Origin: Novosphingobium sp. PhB57
GTDB taxonomy: Bacteria > Pseudomonadota > Alphaproteobacteria > Sphingomonadales > Sphingomonadaceae
NCBI RefSeq assembly: GCF_004342985.1
Contig: NZ_SMBO01000007.1
Coordinates: forward strand, 94,555-158,554
Length of the DNA stretch: 64,000 bases
Direction: 5' to 3'
Positions within the stretch are counted from its first letter, which is position 1; the number at the start of each line of letters is the position of its first letter. Shown here one piece after another: positions 8,113 to 16,871 of the stretch. The notes beneath the pieces were generated by a model. It saw nothing but the letters and a program-made list of their open reading frames with translations, ran no database searches and was not told where the DNA came from. Both the position numbers and the translations under genes were made by a program.

Positions 8113-10203
8113 TCAGAACGCGAGGTCCTCGTGGGCTTCGGCGCCCGATCCATTGGTCAGCGCCACCGGCTTCGCCTCGGCCACGGGCGCCACGATCCGG
8201 GGCGCCTCGGCAAAGGGCTTCACCCCCACCTCGCGCCAGATTTCCGAGGGGAAGTAGACCGTCCCGCCCTTCACCACCATCGCCATGCGGTGGATCGCCG
8301 ACAGGTCTTCCAGCGGATTGCCGTCCAGCAGCACGAAGTCGGCATACTTGCCCTTCTCCACCGAGCCGTAGGACTGGTCGCGGTGCATGTAGCGCTCGGG
8401 GCCAAGCGTGCCGATCTTCAGCACTTCGGCTGTGGGCAGCCCGGCCTCGGCATAGATCTGCAATTCGCGGTGGACCGACAGGCCGGTGCCGTCGTCGGTT
8501 CCGGGCAGGAGCGTGATGCCGCGCTTGTACATGTCCAGCAGCAGCGCCTTGATCGTCACGAAGGCGCCGTCGTAACCGGCGGCATCTTCGGGCGTCTTGA
8601 TCGGGGCGATGCCCTGGCGGCGATTGCGCTGCACGCCCACCGGCAAGTGATCGAAATAGCCCGCCACCGCCGGGCTGATCCTGCCGTCGCGGCTCATCAT
8701 CAGCAGTTCCAGCGTCACCGCCGTGGGGTCGAGCGCGATGTGCTTCGCCTGCATCGTATCGAGCGTGGCGGCGACGCGCGGAGAGGCAAGGTCCAGCCCT
8801 GCCGTCCGGCGCATGGCCGTGAGGCGCAGCGGCGTGCGGGTGTCTTCCCTGGGATCGAGCACCCAGCCCAGCATGAGCTGGTTGATATGACTCACTTCGT
8901 CATAACCCGCCGCGATCATGGCATCGGCGTTGGTGAAGGCCGGGATGTGCCCGGTCACGCCCATGCCCAGGCGTTTCGCTTCCCGGACCACGCCGGGCAC
9001 CCATGCGGGATTGAAGCTGTTGTAGATCTTCACCTGCCAATAGCCGCGCGCGCCGTACCAGCGCACCGCGTCCAGCGCTTCCGCCTCGCTGCCCGCGATG
9101 AAGCCGTTGCGCGAACTGTAGGGGCTGCGTCCTTCCAGGAAGCCGTTGCGCACGATGCGCGGCCCGGCCACTTCGCCCGCATCGATGCGATGCGTCAGGT
9201 CGATCAGGAAGGCGTTCTCGTTGCCCATGTCGCGCACGCTGGTCACGCCCGAGGCGATGTAGAGCAGGGCGGACTGCAGCGAGACGTGGGCATGCATGTC
9301 GTGCAGGCCGGGAATGACCACGCGGCCCGCACCCTCCACGGTCGCCTCGCCGGGTGAGGCAGGGCTGTCCAGCGGCTCCACCGAGGCGATGCGATCCCCG
9401 AAGACCACCACCGAGACCGGATCGCCGATCTTGCCGCTCGCCGGGTCGAAGACGCGCACGTCGCGGATGCGGATCGGTGCGGTAAACGTGTGCGCGACCT
9501 TCTTCTGGATCGCGGCGAAGCGCTCGGCCGAACGCACGGCGGCGATCTTCGCCAGATCCCCGGCGAATGAGGAAAGGTCCTCGCGCACCGTGGCGTTCGT
9601 GGGCGAATAGGCCGCGACAAGCGCGCCCTTGTCGTCGAGCAGGATCGCGCTGGGCGTCAGTCCGATGCCCTTGACCAGGAACGCGCGATAGGCCGTGCCG
9701 CCCAGCGTGACCGGCGCTTCTTCCTCCAGCGAGAGCGTTCCCCCCGGTGCCGCCGCGAGCACATGGTCGGCATCGGCCAGCAGCGCGCGGGCATAGAGGC
9801 CGAGCGAGAACGGGCTGCCCTCCTGCGCCACGTAAAGCGTGGGCACCCTGGCCGCCATCGCGCCCTTGCCGGTGGTGTCGACCCAGGAAAGCCGCTTGCC
9901 TTTGGCCGTGAACTGCTCATCCACCTTGTTGCCGAACGTCGACGTGCCTTGCAGGGTCCAGCTCGTGGGCAGCCCCCGGGCGCCCAGCACGATCGTCTCG
10001 TGCATCGTCGGGCCGCGGCCGTTGCTCTTGACGTCGTGGTCGATCGAGACGGTATTGCCCTCGATATCGGCCAAGACATGACCGACGTTCTCGCCATTGT
10101 CGATCACCGCGAAGCGCTGGGTCTCGGCGTGGAGCGCGGCGGCCGAAAGCGCCAGGGCGGAACAGGCGAGGCAGCGCAGGCCGGCGGTCGGTCTCATCGT
10201 CAT
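8113..10203 (-). CDS. Exported amidohydrolase with extra N-terminal domain
   Basis: A 696-residue protein with a signal peptide (MTMRPTAG..., hydrophobic core, cleavage after ALHA). Residues about 25-240 form a domain I do not recognise. The C-terminal two thirds is a metal-dependent amidohydrolase of the imidazolonepropionase/prolidase-like type. It shows HDMHAH near 300 (first metal pair), the likely carboxylated lysine in WQVKIYNS near 390, histidines in TGHIPAF and SHINQL near 414-437, and the aspartate in GTDDGTG near 568. The start is the ATG ending at 10203, which overlaps the TGA of the upstream cyclodeaminase-family gene (ATGA), so the pair is translationally coupled. A longer frame reading back into that gene is not real. 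It may hydrolyse an amide or N-acyl or dipeptide bond; substrate unknown. Confidence 0.85.
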   Translation of the reverse strand: MTMRPTAGLRCLACSALALSAAALHAETQRFAVIDNGENVGHVLADIEGNTVSIDHDVKSNGRGPTMHETIVLGARGLPTSWTLQGTSTFGNKVDEQFTAKGKRLSWVDTTGKGAMAARVPTLYVAQEGSPFSLGLYARALLADADHVLAAAPGGTLSLEEEAPVTLGGTAYRAFLVKGIGLTPSAILLDDKGALVAAYSPTNATVREDLSSFAGDLAKIAAVRSAERFAAIQKKVAHTFTAPIRIRDVRVFDPASGKIGDPVSVVVFGDRIASVEPLDSPASPGEATVEGAGRVVIPGLHDMHAHVSLQSALLYIASGVTSVRDMGNENAFLIDLTHRIDAGEVAGPRIVRNGFLEGRSPYSSRNGFIAGSEAEALDAVRWYGARGYWQVKIYNSFNPAWVPGVVREAKRLGMGVTGHIPAFTNADAMIAAGYDEVSHINQLMLGWVLDPREDTRTPLRLTAMRRTAGLDLASPRVAATLDTMQAKHIALDPTAVTLELLMMSRDGRISPAVAGYFDHLPVGVQRNRRQGIAPIKTPEDAAGYDGAFVTIKALLLDMYKRGITLLPGTDDGTGLSVHRELQIYAEAGLPTAEVLKIGTLGPERYMHRDQSYGSVEKGKYADFVLLDGNPLEDLSAIHRMAMVVKGGTVYFPSEIWREVGVKPFAEAPRIVAPVAEAKPVALTNGSGAEAHEDLAF

Positions 10204-11180
10204 CGGTTCTGGGTTCCGTGGATCTTGTGGCTGTGTGCTTCGTAGAGATGGGCGGCCGATGCCAGGTCCTGCACCGCATGGCCGAGCGACTTGTAGACGG
10301 TGATTTCCTCGGCGTTGCGGCGCCCGGCCACCTGGCCCAGCAGGACTTCGCCAATCTCCGCGACGATATGCGCGTCGTCCACCAGGCCGGCTTCTTTCGC
10401 CACCAGGAACTCGGCGGCGGCATCGCGGGCGGACGCCTTGCTGTCGGCAATGAAGCGGGAGGCGACGACCAGCGCATTGTCCACTTCCACCGGCCCCGGT
10501 CCGCTGGAGCCGACGACGTTGACGTGCGTGCCCGGTCGCAGCCAGGCGCCCAGCAGGATCGGCTGGCGCGCACCGGTGAGCGTGCAGATGACGTCCGCCT
10601 CGCCCGCCGCCGCTTGCGCGTCCAGCGCCACTTCCACCGGCAAGCGGTCCTTCCAGGCGTCGACCACGTCCTGCGCCCTGGCCGGATCGCGTCCCCAGAT
10701 CAGGATGCGCGAAAAGCGGTGGACCAACGGCAGGGCTTCGAGGTGCGAATGGACCTGCCCGCCCGTGCCCATCAGCAACAGCACTTCGGCATCGTCCCGC
10801 GCCAGCGCCGCCGTGGCGACGGCGGTGGCGGCGGCCGTGCGGATATGCGTGATCTCCTCGGCATCGGCCACGCAGACGGGGCGGCCTTCCACGGGTTCGA
10901 ACAGCGTCACCACCCCGCGATGGCGGCGCACGCCGGGATTGTCGGGCTCCGCGAAGACGCTGATGAGCTTGGCGCCGAACATCCCCTGTTCGGACAGCGC
11001 CCCCGGCATCAGCCCGAAAGTCCGCCCTTCTCCCATGTGGATCATGGTGCGCAGCAACTGGCGGGTTTCTCCCAGCGACAGCGCCTTCATCGCCTCTCGA
11101 ACAACCGCGATGCAAGAGGGATAGTCGAGCAGCGCGCGCACGTCCTCCGCATCGAAGATCGCCAGTTCGCCTCGTTTCAT
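10200..11180 (-). CDS. Ornithine cyclodeaminase / mu-crystallin family protein
   Basis: A 326-residue NAD(P)-dependent protein. The N-terminal part has RTMIHMGEGRTFGLMPG and GAKLISVFAEPD, typical of the substrate domain. The central Rossmann fold carries LLLMGTGGQVHSHLEAL, close to the family's GxGxQ signature, followed by ICTLTGARQPIL and NVVGSSGPG. Members include ornithine cyclodeaminase, alanine dehydrogenase, ketimine reductases and opine-type enzymes, and the sequence does not decide among these. It is the first gene of a two-gene operon with the exported amidohydrolase and is divergent from an Lrp-type regulator, which is expected if both act on an amino acid or cyclic imino acid. Confidence 0.86.
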   Translation of the reverse strand: MKRGELAIFDAEDVRALLDYPSCIAVVREAMKALSLGETRQLLRTMIHMGEGRTFGLMPGALSEQGMFGAKLISVFAEPDNPGVRRHRGVVTLFEPVEGRPVCVADAEEITHIRTAAATAVATAALARDDAEVLLLMGTGGQVHSHLEALPLVHRFSRILIWGRDPARAQDVVDAWKDRLPVEVALDAQAAAGEADVICTLTGARQPILLGAWLRPGTHVNVVGSSGPGPVEVDNALVVASRFIADSKASARDAAAEFLVAKEAGLVDDAHIVAEIGEVLLGQVAGRRNAEEITVYKSLGHAVQDLASAAHLYEAHSHKIHGTQNR

Positions 11181-11208
11181 AGAATGACCCGTCCCTGTTG
11201 CCGATTAT

Positions 11209-11307
11209 CGGTTTGCGTCGAGCATCAGTGATAGCGCCGCGCCTGGAAATATCTCCGCCTTTATTGCGCTCGATCCGGTTTGCGTGGCATGTTCAAACCA
11301 ACAAACC
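11209..11307. promoter_or_regulatory. Candidate Lrp operator cluster, divergent promoter region
   Basis: CGGTTTGCGT occurs twice in direct orientation (11209-11218 and 11276-11285). The second copy forms an inverted repeat with CAAACC at 11294-11299 (GGTTTG-N11-CAAACC), and a further CAAACC lies at 11302-11307. The elements sit between the divergent cyclodeaminase-family and lrp genes. Multiple phased half-sites are typical for Lrp/AsnC proteins; binding is inferred. Confidence 0.4.
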
Positions 11308-11325
11308 ATAACAGGGAGCATAATC

Positions 11326-11805
11326 TTGCCCGCCGAACTTGACCGGCTCGACATGAAGATCCTCGATCGCCTCCAGATCGACGCCTCGGAATCCTCCAGC
11401 GAAATCGCCGACCGCGTGGGGCTGTCGCAATCGCCCTGCTGGCGCCGGATGCAGCGACTGAAGGAAGAAGGCTACGTGCGCCATACCGTGGCCGTTCTCG
11501 ACCGCGAGAAGTTCGGCGAGAGCATGTTCATCTTCGCCCAGCTCAAGATGTCCCGCCTGTCCGACGAGGACCGCGACCGCTTCGTCCACGCGGTGGAGGC
11601 CACGCCGGAAATCCTGGAAGCCTATACGCTGTTCGGGGAGATGGACGTGATGCTCAAGGTCCTCGCGCCGAACATCGCCTGGTACCAGAACTTCACGTTC
11701 CGCACGCTGCTGCGCCTGCCCGGCGTGGAGGATGTGCGTTCCACCGCCACCCTGTCCGAACTGAAGTGCACGCACCGGCTGCCGCTGCCCTCGCTGCCGG
11801 GCTGA
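11326..11805 (+). CDS. Lrp/AsnC-family transcriptional regulator
   Basis: With the TTG start at 11326 the protein is 159 residues, the normal family length. It begins LPAELDRLDMKILDRLQID, the canonical Lrp N-terminus. AGGGAG stands 7 nt upstream; a GTG at 11284 in the same frame would add 14 atypical residues. The winged helix-turn-helix reads SSEIADRVGLSQSPCWRRMQRLKEEGYV. It is followed by the ligand-binding RAM domain (MFIFAQLKM, EILEAYTLFGEMDVMLKV). It is divergent from the cyclodeaminase/amidohydrolase pair and probably controls it in response to an amino acid. The effector is unknown. Confidence 0.92.
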   Translation: MPAELDRLDMKILDRLQIDASESSSEIADRVGLSQSPCWRRMQRLKEEGYVRHTVAVLDREKFGESMFIFAQLKMSRLSDEDRDRFVHAVEATPEILEAYTLFGEMDVMLKVLAPNIAWYQNFTFRTLLRLPGVEDVRSTATLSELKCTHRLPLPSLPG

Positions 11806-11839
11806 CCGCAAGGCGGAGCCCGCCGCCGATCGCAGCGAC

Positions 11840-11882
11840 GAGCATATTTCATGCGCGCCGGCGGGCCGGCGCCATGCTCTTT
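11840..11882 (+). terminator. Probable terminator of the lrp gene
   Basis: GCGCCGGC (11855-11862) and GCCGGCGC (11865-11872) are exact reverse complements. An outer pair GAGCAT/ATGCTC (11840-11845, 11874-11879) extends the structure, and CTCTTT follows. It lies between the lrp stop and the M61 gene. Confidence 0.5.
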
Positions 11883-11920
11883 GCACATTATCCTTCGGAA
11901 CGGACTGTTAGCCTCGTGCC

Positions 11921-13639
11921 ATGACCTCGCATCGCATCGCCTTCATCGCCGCGCTTCCCGCCGTCCTCATCGCATCGGCGCCTTTCGCGGCGGCGCGGGC
12001 AGACGATGCGCCCGATCTCTCGATCACCCTCGCGCCCGTCGCCGATCCCCGGGGCGCGCTTACCCGCATGGATGTCGCGATCCGTTTCGAGGCCCCGCCG
12101 CAAGGCGATGCCTTGGCCGCGATCGCCCTCACCGCGAATACCGTCGAGACGTCTGCCGGCCATATGGAAGCGCTGGCCTTTTCCGATGCGAAGGGCGCCC
12201 TGCCCGTGGAAGCGCGGGACGCGGCCAGGGACGGCGACAACCGGGACCGGACGTGGAAACCGCTGCGCCCGGTCGAGGGTGCCGTCACCGTCTCCTACCG
12301 GCTGGCGATCGATCCCGCGCAGCCGGAACAGGCCAAGCCGCAGTACGAACTGCGTGCCAGCGACGGCGGCCTGTCCGGCGCGGGCAACGCCTTCCTCGTC
12401 CTCCCTGCCGACACCCTGCCGCGCGACCTCGTCGTGCACTGGGACCTCGCGCGCGCCGGCAAGGACGCGCGCGGCGTTTCCAGCATCGGCGTGGGCGACA
12501 GCCGCAGCAGCCGTCCCCTGCGGGCGGACCAGATCGCCGGCGGCTACTACATGGCCGGGCAGGTCGGCACATATGCCAAGGGCACGTTCTTCGGCATCTG
12601 GCAGGGCCGCTTCGGCTTCAACGGACCGGACCTGATGGACTGGGCCGCCCGGCTCCAGGCCTTCTACGGCACGTTCTTCGACCAGCGCCCGGCCAGCTTC
12701 GGCGTCTTCGCGCGGACCAACCACGTCAATCCCGGCAGCGGCATCGGCCTGACCGACAGCTTCGCCTTCACGTTCAGCGAAAAGACCCCGATCGCCGATC
12801 TCGAAAGCCTGCTGGCGCACGAGATGGTGCACGCCTGGATCAATTCGCTCGGCGATTCCATGGATGCGCCCGGCGGGCTGGGGCTTTCCTGGTTCGGCGA
12901 AGGGCTGGCCGTCCACTACCAGCGCATCCTGCCCTTCCGCGCCGGGCTGATCTCTTCGCAAGCCTTCCTTGACGATCTCAACTCCACGGCGGGCCGCTAT
13001 TACACCAATGCCCTGATCGCCACGCCGAACGCGCAGATCGCCGAAGGCTTCTGGAAGGACACGCGCATCCGCGTGCTGCCTTACGATCGCGGCTCGCTCT
13101 ATTTCGCCTCGGTGGACGCGCAGATCCGCGCTGCCTCGCAGGGCAAGCGCTCGCTGGACGATCTCGTCCGCCACATGCTGGCGGAGCGGCGCGCAGGCCG
13201 GCCTATGGACCTGGCGCTCTGGAAGAGGCTGCTCGGCCAGGAACTCGGCGCGCGGGGGCTGGCCGATTTCGACGCCATGCTGGCAGGCGGCACGGTTTTG
13301 CCGCCTTCCGATGCCTTCGGTCCCTGCTTCGAACGCGTGACGCGCCCGATGAAACGCTTCGATCTCGGCTTCGATCCGCTGATCCTCGTCACCAAGGACC
13401 GGATCGTGGCGGGGCTCAAGCCGGGTTCCAACGCCGAAGCGGCGGGATTGCGCAACGGCGACCGCATTCTCAACCGCTTCCCGCAGGACGCTCTCCAGGG
13501 CGACCAGAAAGCCGAAGTCACGCTGGAGGTCGAGCGCGGCGGGCAGCAGCTTCGCATCGTCTACCTGCCACGCGGCGAAACGGTGTCCGGCACCTACCAG
13601 TGGCAGGCCCGGGCAGGCACCGACTGCGCCGCCCGGTAG
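11921..13639 (+). CDS. Exported M61-type metallopeptidase with PDZ domain
   Basis: A 572-residue protein with a clear signal peptide (cleavage near AARADDAP). The zinc motif HEMVH lies near residue 300 in LLAHEMVHAWINSLGD, followed by SWFGEGLAVHYQ with the third zinc-ligand glutamate, as in glycyl aminopeptidases of family M61. The C-terminal part carries a PDZ-like module (LKPGSNAEAAGLRNGDRIL near 495-515). Family members are periplasmic aminopeptidases with a preference for N-terminal glycine or alanine. It follows the lrp gene on the same strand after a terminator-like hairpin, so it fits the peptide-use theme of this block but may have its own promoter. Confidence 0.87.
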   Translation: MTSHRIAFIAALPAVLIASAPFAAARADDAPDLSITLAPVADPRGALTRMDVAIRFEAPPQGDALAAIALTANTVETSAGHMEALAFSDAKGALPVEARDAARDGDNRDRTWKPLRPVEGAVTVSYRLAIDPAQPEQAKPQYELRASDGGLSGAGNAFLVLPADTLPRDLVVHWDLARAGKDARGVSSIGVGDSRSSRPLRADQIAGGYYMAGQVGTYAKGTFFGIWQGRFGFNGPDLMDWAARLQAFYGTFFDQRPASFGVFARTNHVNPGSGIGLTDSFAFTFSEKTPIADLESLLAHEMVHAWINSLGDSMDAPGGLGLSWFGEGLAVHYQRILPFRAGLISSQAFLDDLNSTAGRYYTNALIATPNAQIAEGFWKDTRIRVLPYDRGSLYFASVDAQIRAASQGKRSLDDLVRHMLAERRAGRPMDLALWKRLLGQELGARGLADFDAMLAGGTVLPPSDAFGPCFERVTRPMKRFDLGFDPLILVTKDRIVAGLKPGSNAEAAGLRNGDRILNRFPQDALQGDQKAEVTLEVERGGQQLRIVYLPRGETVSGTYQWQARAGTDCAAR

Positions 13640-13651
13640 CCCCGGCGGCGT

Positions 13652-14887
13652 TCACCCGGCGAGCAGTTCCTTGAGCGGCACACCCGCATCGGCAAGGCGG
13701 TCCACATTCGGCAAGGCGCCCGCTTCCACCAGCTTGCGGCCCTGGACGTAGTCCTTCACCGCGTTCACGCAGTCGAGCGCCAGGACTTTGCCTTCCTTGA
13801 GGTAGATCACCGAGAAGCTGCGGTCCTCGGGATTGCCGCGGATCACCGTCTGGTCGAAGCCCAGGTTGATGCCCGCCGTCTGCAGCCGCAAGTCGTACTG
13901 GTTGGACCAGAACCACGGAAACGCCTTGTAGGGCTTGGCATCGCCGCAGATCACCTTGGCCACGCACGTCGCCATGTCGTTGGCGTTCTGCACCGATTCC
14001 ACGCGCATCACCGTGGCGCCCGCAAAGTCGCAGGCGAAAGCCGCGCAGTCGCCGATGGCATAGATGTCCGGCAGCGAAGTGCGGCAATATTCGTCCACGT
14101 CCACGCCGTTGGCTCCGGCCGCGCCGGCCAGGATCAGCGGCCCGACCGCCGGGACGATGCCGATGCCCACGATCACCGCCTCGGCGCCCAGGACCTCGCC
14201 GCCGGCAAGCTGCACGCCGGTGACCTTGTGGCCATCGCCCACCAGGCAATCGACCGCGACGCCCGTGCGCAGATCGACGCCGTGCGTCCGGTGCTCGTCT
14301 TGGTAGAATTCCGAGAGCGGCTCCCCTGCCACGCGCGCCAGCACACGCGGCAGCGCTTCCAGCAGCGTGACCTTGAGGCCCATCTTCGAGAGCACTGCCG
14401 CCGCTTCGAGGCCGATGTAGCCGCCGCCGATCACGACCACGTTCTTCGTGCCCGCATCGATTTCGGCCATCAGCGTGTCGCAATCCTCGCGGGTGCGCAC
14501 GGCATGGACCCCGGCCAGATCCGCGCCCGAGCACGACAGCCGGCGCGGATCGCCGCCCGTCGCCCAGACCAGCTTGCCGTAGCCGTAAGTCTCACCGTCC
14601 GAGAGCGCGAGTTCCTGCGCCGCCGGATCGACTTTGGTCACTTCGGTGCCGAGCTTGAAGGTGATCTCCTTCTCGGCCCAGAACGTCGGCGGGCGGATGT
14701 AGAGACGGTCGAAGGTCTTCTCCCGCGCGAAATATTCCTTGGAGAGCGGCGGCCGCTCGTAAGGATGCTCCGGCTCGCGGCCAATGACGGTGATGGTCCC
14801 CTCGAAACCGTTCTGGCGAAGGGCGATCGCGCATTGCGCACCGCCGTGCCCGGCTCCCACGATAACGACGTCTGCACGCTCCGCCAT
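13652..14887 (-). CDS. FAD-dependent ferredoxin reductase, putidaredoxin-reductase type
   Basis: A 411-residue flavoprotein of the BphA4/putidaredoxin reductase group, taking electrons from NAD(P)H to a [2Fe-2S] ferredoxin. The N-terminal FAD motif is VVIVGAGHGGAQCA, the NAD(P) motif is VVIGGGYIGLEAA near 155, and YAIGDCAAF is the second FAD-contact motif. The start is the ATG ending at 14887, two bases after the pcaF stop; a longer reading starts inside pcaF and is rejected. It is the last gene of the ben-cat-pca operon. With the separate ferredoxin gene at 16872-17189 it can replace the missing fused reductase BenC as electron donor to BenAB. Partner assignment is inferred from operon context. 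Confidence 0.9.
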   Translation of the reverse strand: MAERADVVIVGAGHGGAQCAIALRQNGFEGTITVIGREPEHPYERPPLSKEYFAREKTFDRLYIRPPTFWAEKEITFKLGTEVTKVDPAAQELALSDGETYGYGKLVWATGGDPRRLSCSGADLAGVHAVRTREDCDTLMAEIDAGTKNVVVIGGGYIGLEAAAVLSKMGLKVTLLEALPRVLARVAGEPLSEFYQDEHRTHGVDLRTGVAVDCLVGDGHKVTGVQLAGGEVLGAEAVIVGIGIVPAVGPLILAGAAGANGVDVDEYCRTSLPDIYAIGDCAAFACDFAGATVMRVESVQNANDMATCVAKVICGDAKPYKAFPWFWSNQYDLRLQTAGINLGFDQTVIRGNPEDRSFSVIYLKEGKVLALDCVNAVKDYVQGRKLVEAGALPNVDRLADAGVPLKELLAG

Positions 14888-14889
14888 GG

Positions 14890-16092
14890 TCACACGCGCT
14901 CCAGCAGCACGGCCAGGCCCTGCCCGACGCCGATGCACATGAAGGCCAGCGCCAAGCGGCCGCCGGTGCGATGCAGTTCCTCCACCGCCGAAAGCGCGAT
15001 ACGCGCGCCGGACATCCCCAGGGGATGGCCCAGTGCGATGGCGCCGCCGTTGGGATTGACGCGCGGGTCGCCGGGATCGATGCCGAGATCGCGCAAGGTG
15101 GCGATGGCCTGGCTGGCGAAAGCCTCGTTCAGCTCGATCACGTCAAGGTCGTCCACGCCCAGCGCATGACGCGCCAGCACCTTGCGCGCCGCCTCGATCG
15201 GGCCTGCACCCATGATGCGCGGGGCGATGCCCGCGGCCGCCATGCCGACCACGCGGGCGCGCGGGACGAGGCCGTGGCGTTTCGCCGCCTCCGCGCTGGC
15301 GACCAGCATGGCCGCCGCGCCGTCGTTGAGGCCCGAGGCATTGCCCGCCGTCACGGTGCCGTCCGCCTTCACTACCGGCTTGAGCTTCGCCAGCGCTTCG
15401 AGGCTGGTGGCGCGGAGGTGCTCGTCCTGCGCGAAGATCACCGGATCGCCCTTGCGCTGCGGGACCGATACCGGAACGATCTCGGCGGCGAACCTGCCAT
15501 CGGCCTGCGCGCGCGCGGCCTTTTCCTGGCTGGCGAGGGCGAAGCGGTCCTGCTCCTCGCGGCTCACCTGCCACTGCTCGGCCACGTTCTCGCCGGTCTG
15601 CGGCATCGTGTCGACGCCGTAAGCCGCCTTCATCGCCGGATTGACGAAGCGCCAGCCCAGCGTGGTGTCCTCGATCTTCTGGTCGCGGCCGAAAGCGCTG
15701 CCGGCCTTGCCCATGACATAGGGCGCCCGGGTCATGCTCTCGGCGCCCCCGGCAATGAGAAAGTCCGCATCGCCGCCGCGGATCGCCTGCGCCGCCATGC
15801 CCAGCGCATTGAGGCCCGAGGCGCACAGCCGGTTGACGGTCACGCCGGGCACGCCTTCGGGCATCCCGGCCAGCAGCACGGCCATGCGCGCCAGGTTGCG
15901 GTTGTCCTCGCCCGCCTGGTTGGCGCAGCCCAGGATCACATCGTCTATCGCGCCCCAGTCGGCATCCGGGTTGCGCGCCATCAGCGCCTTGAGCGGCAGC
16001 GCGGCAAGGTCGTCGGCGCGCACGGCGGCAAGCGAGCCGTTCAGCTTGCCGATAGGGGTGCGCACGGCGTCGCAGATGAAGGCTTCGGCCAT
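14890..16092 (-). CDS. pcaF: 3-oxoadipyl-CoA thiolase
   Basis: A 400-residue thiolase, the exact length usual for PcaF. It cleaves 3-oxoadipyl-CoA with CoA to succinyl-CoA and acetyl-CoA, the last step of the beta-ketoadipate pathway. Catalytic landmarks are VNRLCASGLNAL (acyl-accepting cysteine near 90), NPNGGAIALGHPLGMSG (histidine) and FMCIGVGQG near the C-terminus (second cysteine; many thiolases have CIGGGMG here). The N-terminus MAEAFICDAVRTPIGKLNG matches PcaF. It sits 5 nt after pcaD. The pca setting makes PcaF much more likely than a general acetyl-CoA acetyltransferase. Confidence 0.93.
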   Translation of the reverse strand: MAEAFICDAVRTPIGKLNGSLAAVRADDLAALPLKALMARNPDADWGAIDDVILGCANQAGEDNRNLARMAVLLAGMPEGVPGVTVNRLCASGLNALGMAAQAIRGGDADFLIAGGAESMTRAPYVMGKAGSAFGRDQKIEDTTLGWRFVNPAMKAAYGVDTMPQTGENVAEQWQVSREEQDRFALASQEKAARAQADGRFAAEIVPVSVPQRKGDPVIFAQDEHLRATSLEALAKLKPVVKADGTVTAGNASGLNDGAAAMLVASAEAAKRHGLVPRARVVGMAAAGIAPRIMGAGPIEAARKVLARHALGVDDLDVIELNEAFASQAIATLRDLGIDPGDPRVNPNGGAIALGHPLGMSGARIALSAVEELHRTGGRLALAFMCIGVGQGLAVLLERV

Positions 16093-16097
16093 GATCT

Positions 16098-16868
16098 TCA
16101 GCTTTCCAGGAACGAGGCGAGTGCCCCTGCCAGCGCCTCGGGCGCTTCCAGGGGGGCAAGATGAGCAGCTTCGAGCGAGACATGCGCCGCGCCGGGAATG
16201 CTCTGGACGAGGTGCTCGCCGTGCCCGGCGAAAGGCGTGGAGCTGTCGCGCGTGCCGGTGACGACCAGGGTGGGCGCGACGATGGCGGGGATGCGCGGGG
16301 CCAGGTCCATGTCGCGGATCGCCGCGCCGCAACCGGCGTAACCTTGCGGGTCCATACCGAGGAGCTGGCGACGCACGCTTTCGAACGGTGCGGGCGCGGC
16401 GGCGTCCGAGAGGAAGCGGCCCATGGCGAGGTCGGCGATGGCGGCCATGCCTTCGGCGCGCACGGTGCCGATGCGGTCGTTCCACGAGGCGCTGTCCATT
16501 GTGGCGGAAGTGCAGACGAGCGCCAGCTTTTCCAGCCGCTGCGGCGCGCGCAGGGCCAGCTCCATGCCGATCATGCCGCCCAGCGACACGCCCGCCAGCG
16601 AAAAGCGCGCGATCCCGGCGGCGTCGGCCACCGCCAGCACGTCTTCGGCCAGTCGTGCCATCGAAAAGTCACCCGGCTCCGCCACCGAAGCGCCGTGACC
16701 GCGGGTGTCGATGCGCAGCAGCGCGAAACGGTCCTGCAAGTGCGGCAGGACCGCGTCCCACAAGTCCATGTCCGTGCCGATGGAATTGAGCAGCACCAGT
16801 GCCGGCGCGTGGTCGCGGCCGTCGCGCTTCCAGTAGAGGCTGGCGCCGGGAACGTGAGTGAAGGCCAT
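16098..16868 (-). CDS. pcaD: 3-oxoadipate enol-lactonase
   Basis: A 256-residue alpha/beta hydrolase that opens 3-oxoadipate enol-lactone to 3-oxoadipate. The nucleophile elbow is AGVSLGGMIG, the acid lies in VVTGTRDSSTPF and the histidine in the C-terminal LEAAHLAPLEAPEAL segment. The N-terminal ALVLLNSIGTDMDLWD is characteristic of PcaD. It is located between the ferredoxin gene (3-nt gap) and pcaF (5-nt gap). In this operon it receives the product of muconolactone isomerase (CatC). Confidence 0.92.
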   Translation of the reverse strand: MAFTHVPGASLYWKRDGRDHAPALVLLNSIGTDMDLWDAVLPHLQDRFALLRIDTRGHGASVAEPGDFSMARLAEDVLAVADAAGIARFSLAGVSLGGMIGMELALRAPQRLEKLALVCTSATMDSASWNDRIGTVRAEGMAAIADLAMGRFLSDAAAPAPFESVRRQLLGMDPQGYAGCGAAIRDMDLAPRIPAIVAPTLVVTGTRDSSTPFAGHGEHLVQSIPGAAHVSLEAAHLAPLEAPEALAGALASFLES

Positions 16869-16871
16869 GGG

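Noticed and set aside
10204..11115. N-terminal extension of the amidohydrolase frame to 1000 residues
   Set aside because: The extra part is a shifted reading of the cyclodeaminase-family gene. The coupled ATGA at 10200-10203 followed directly by a signal peptide marks the true start.
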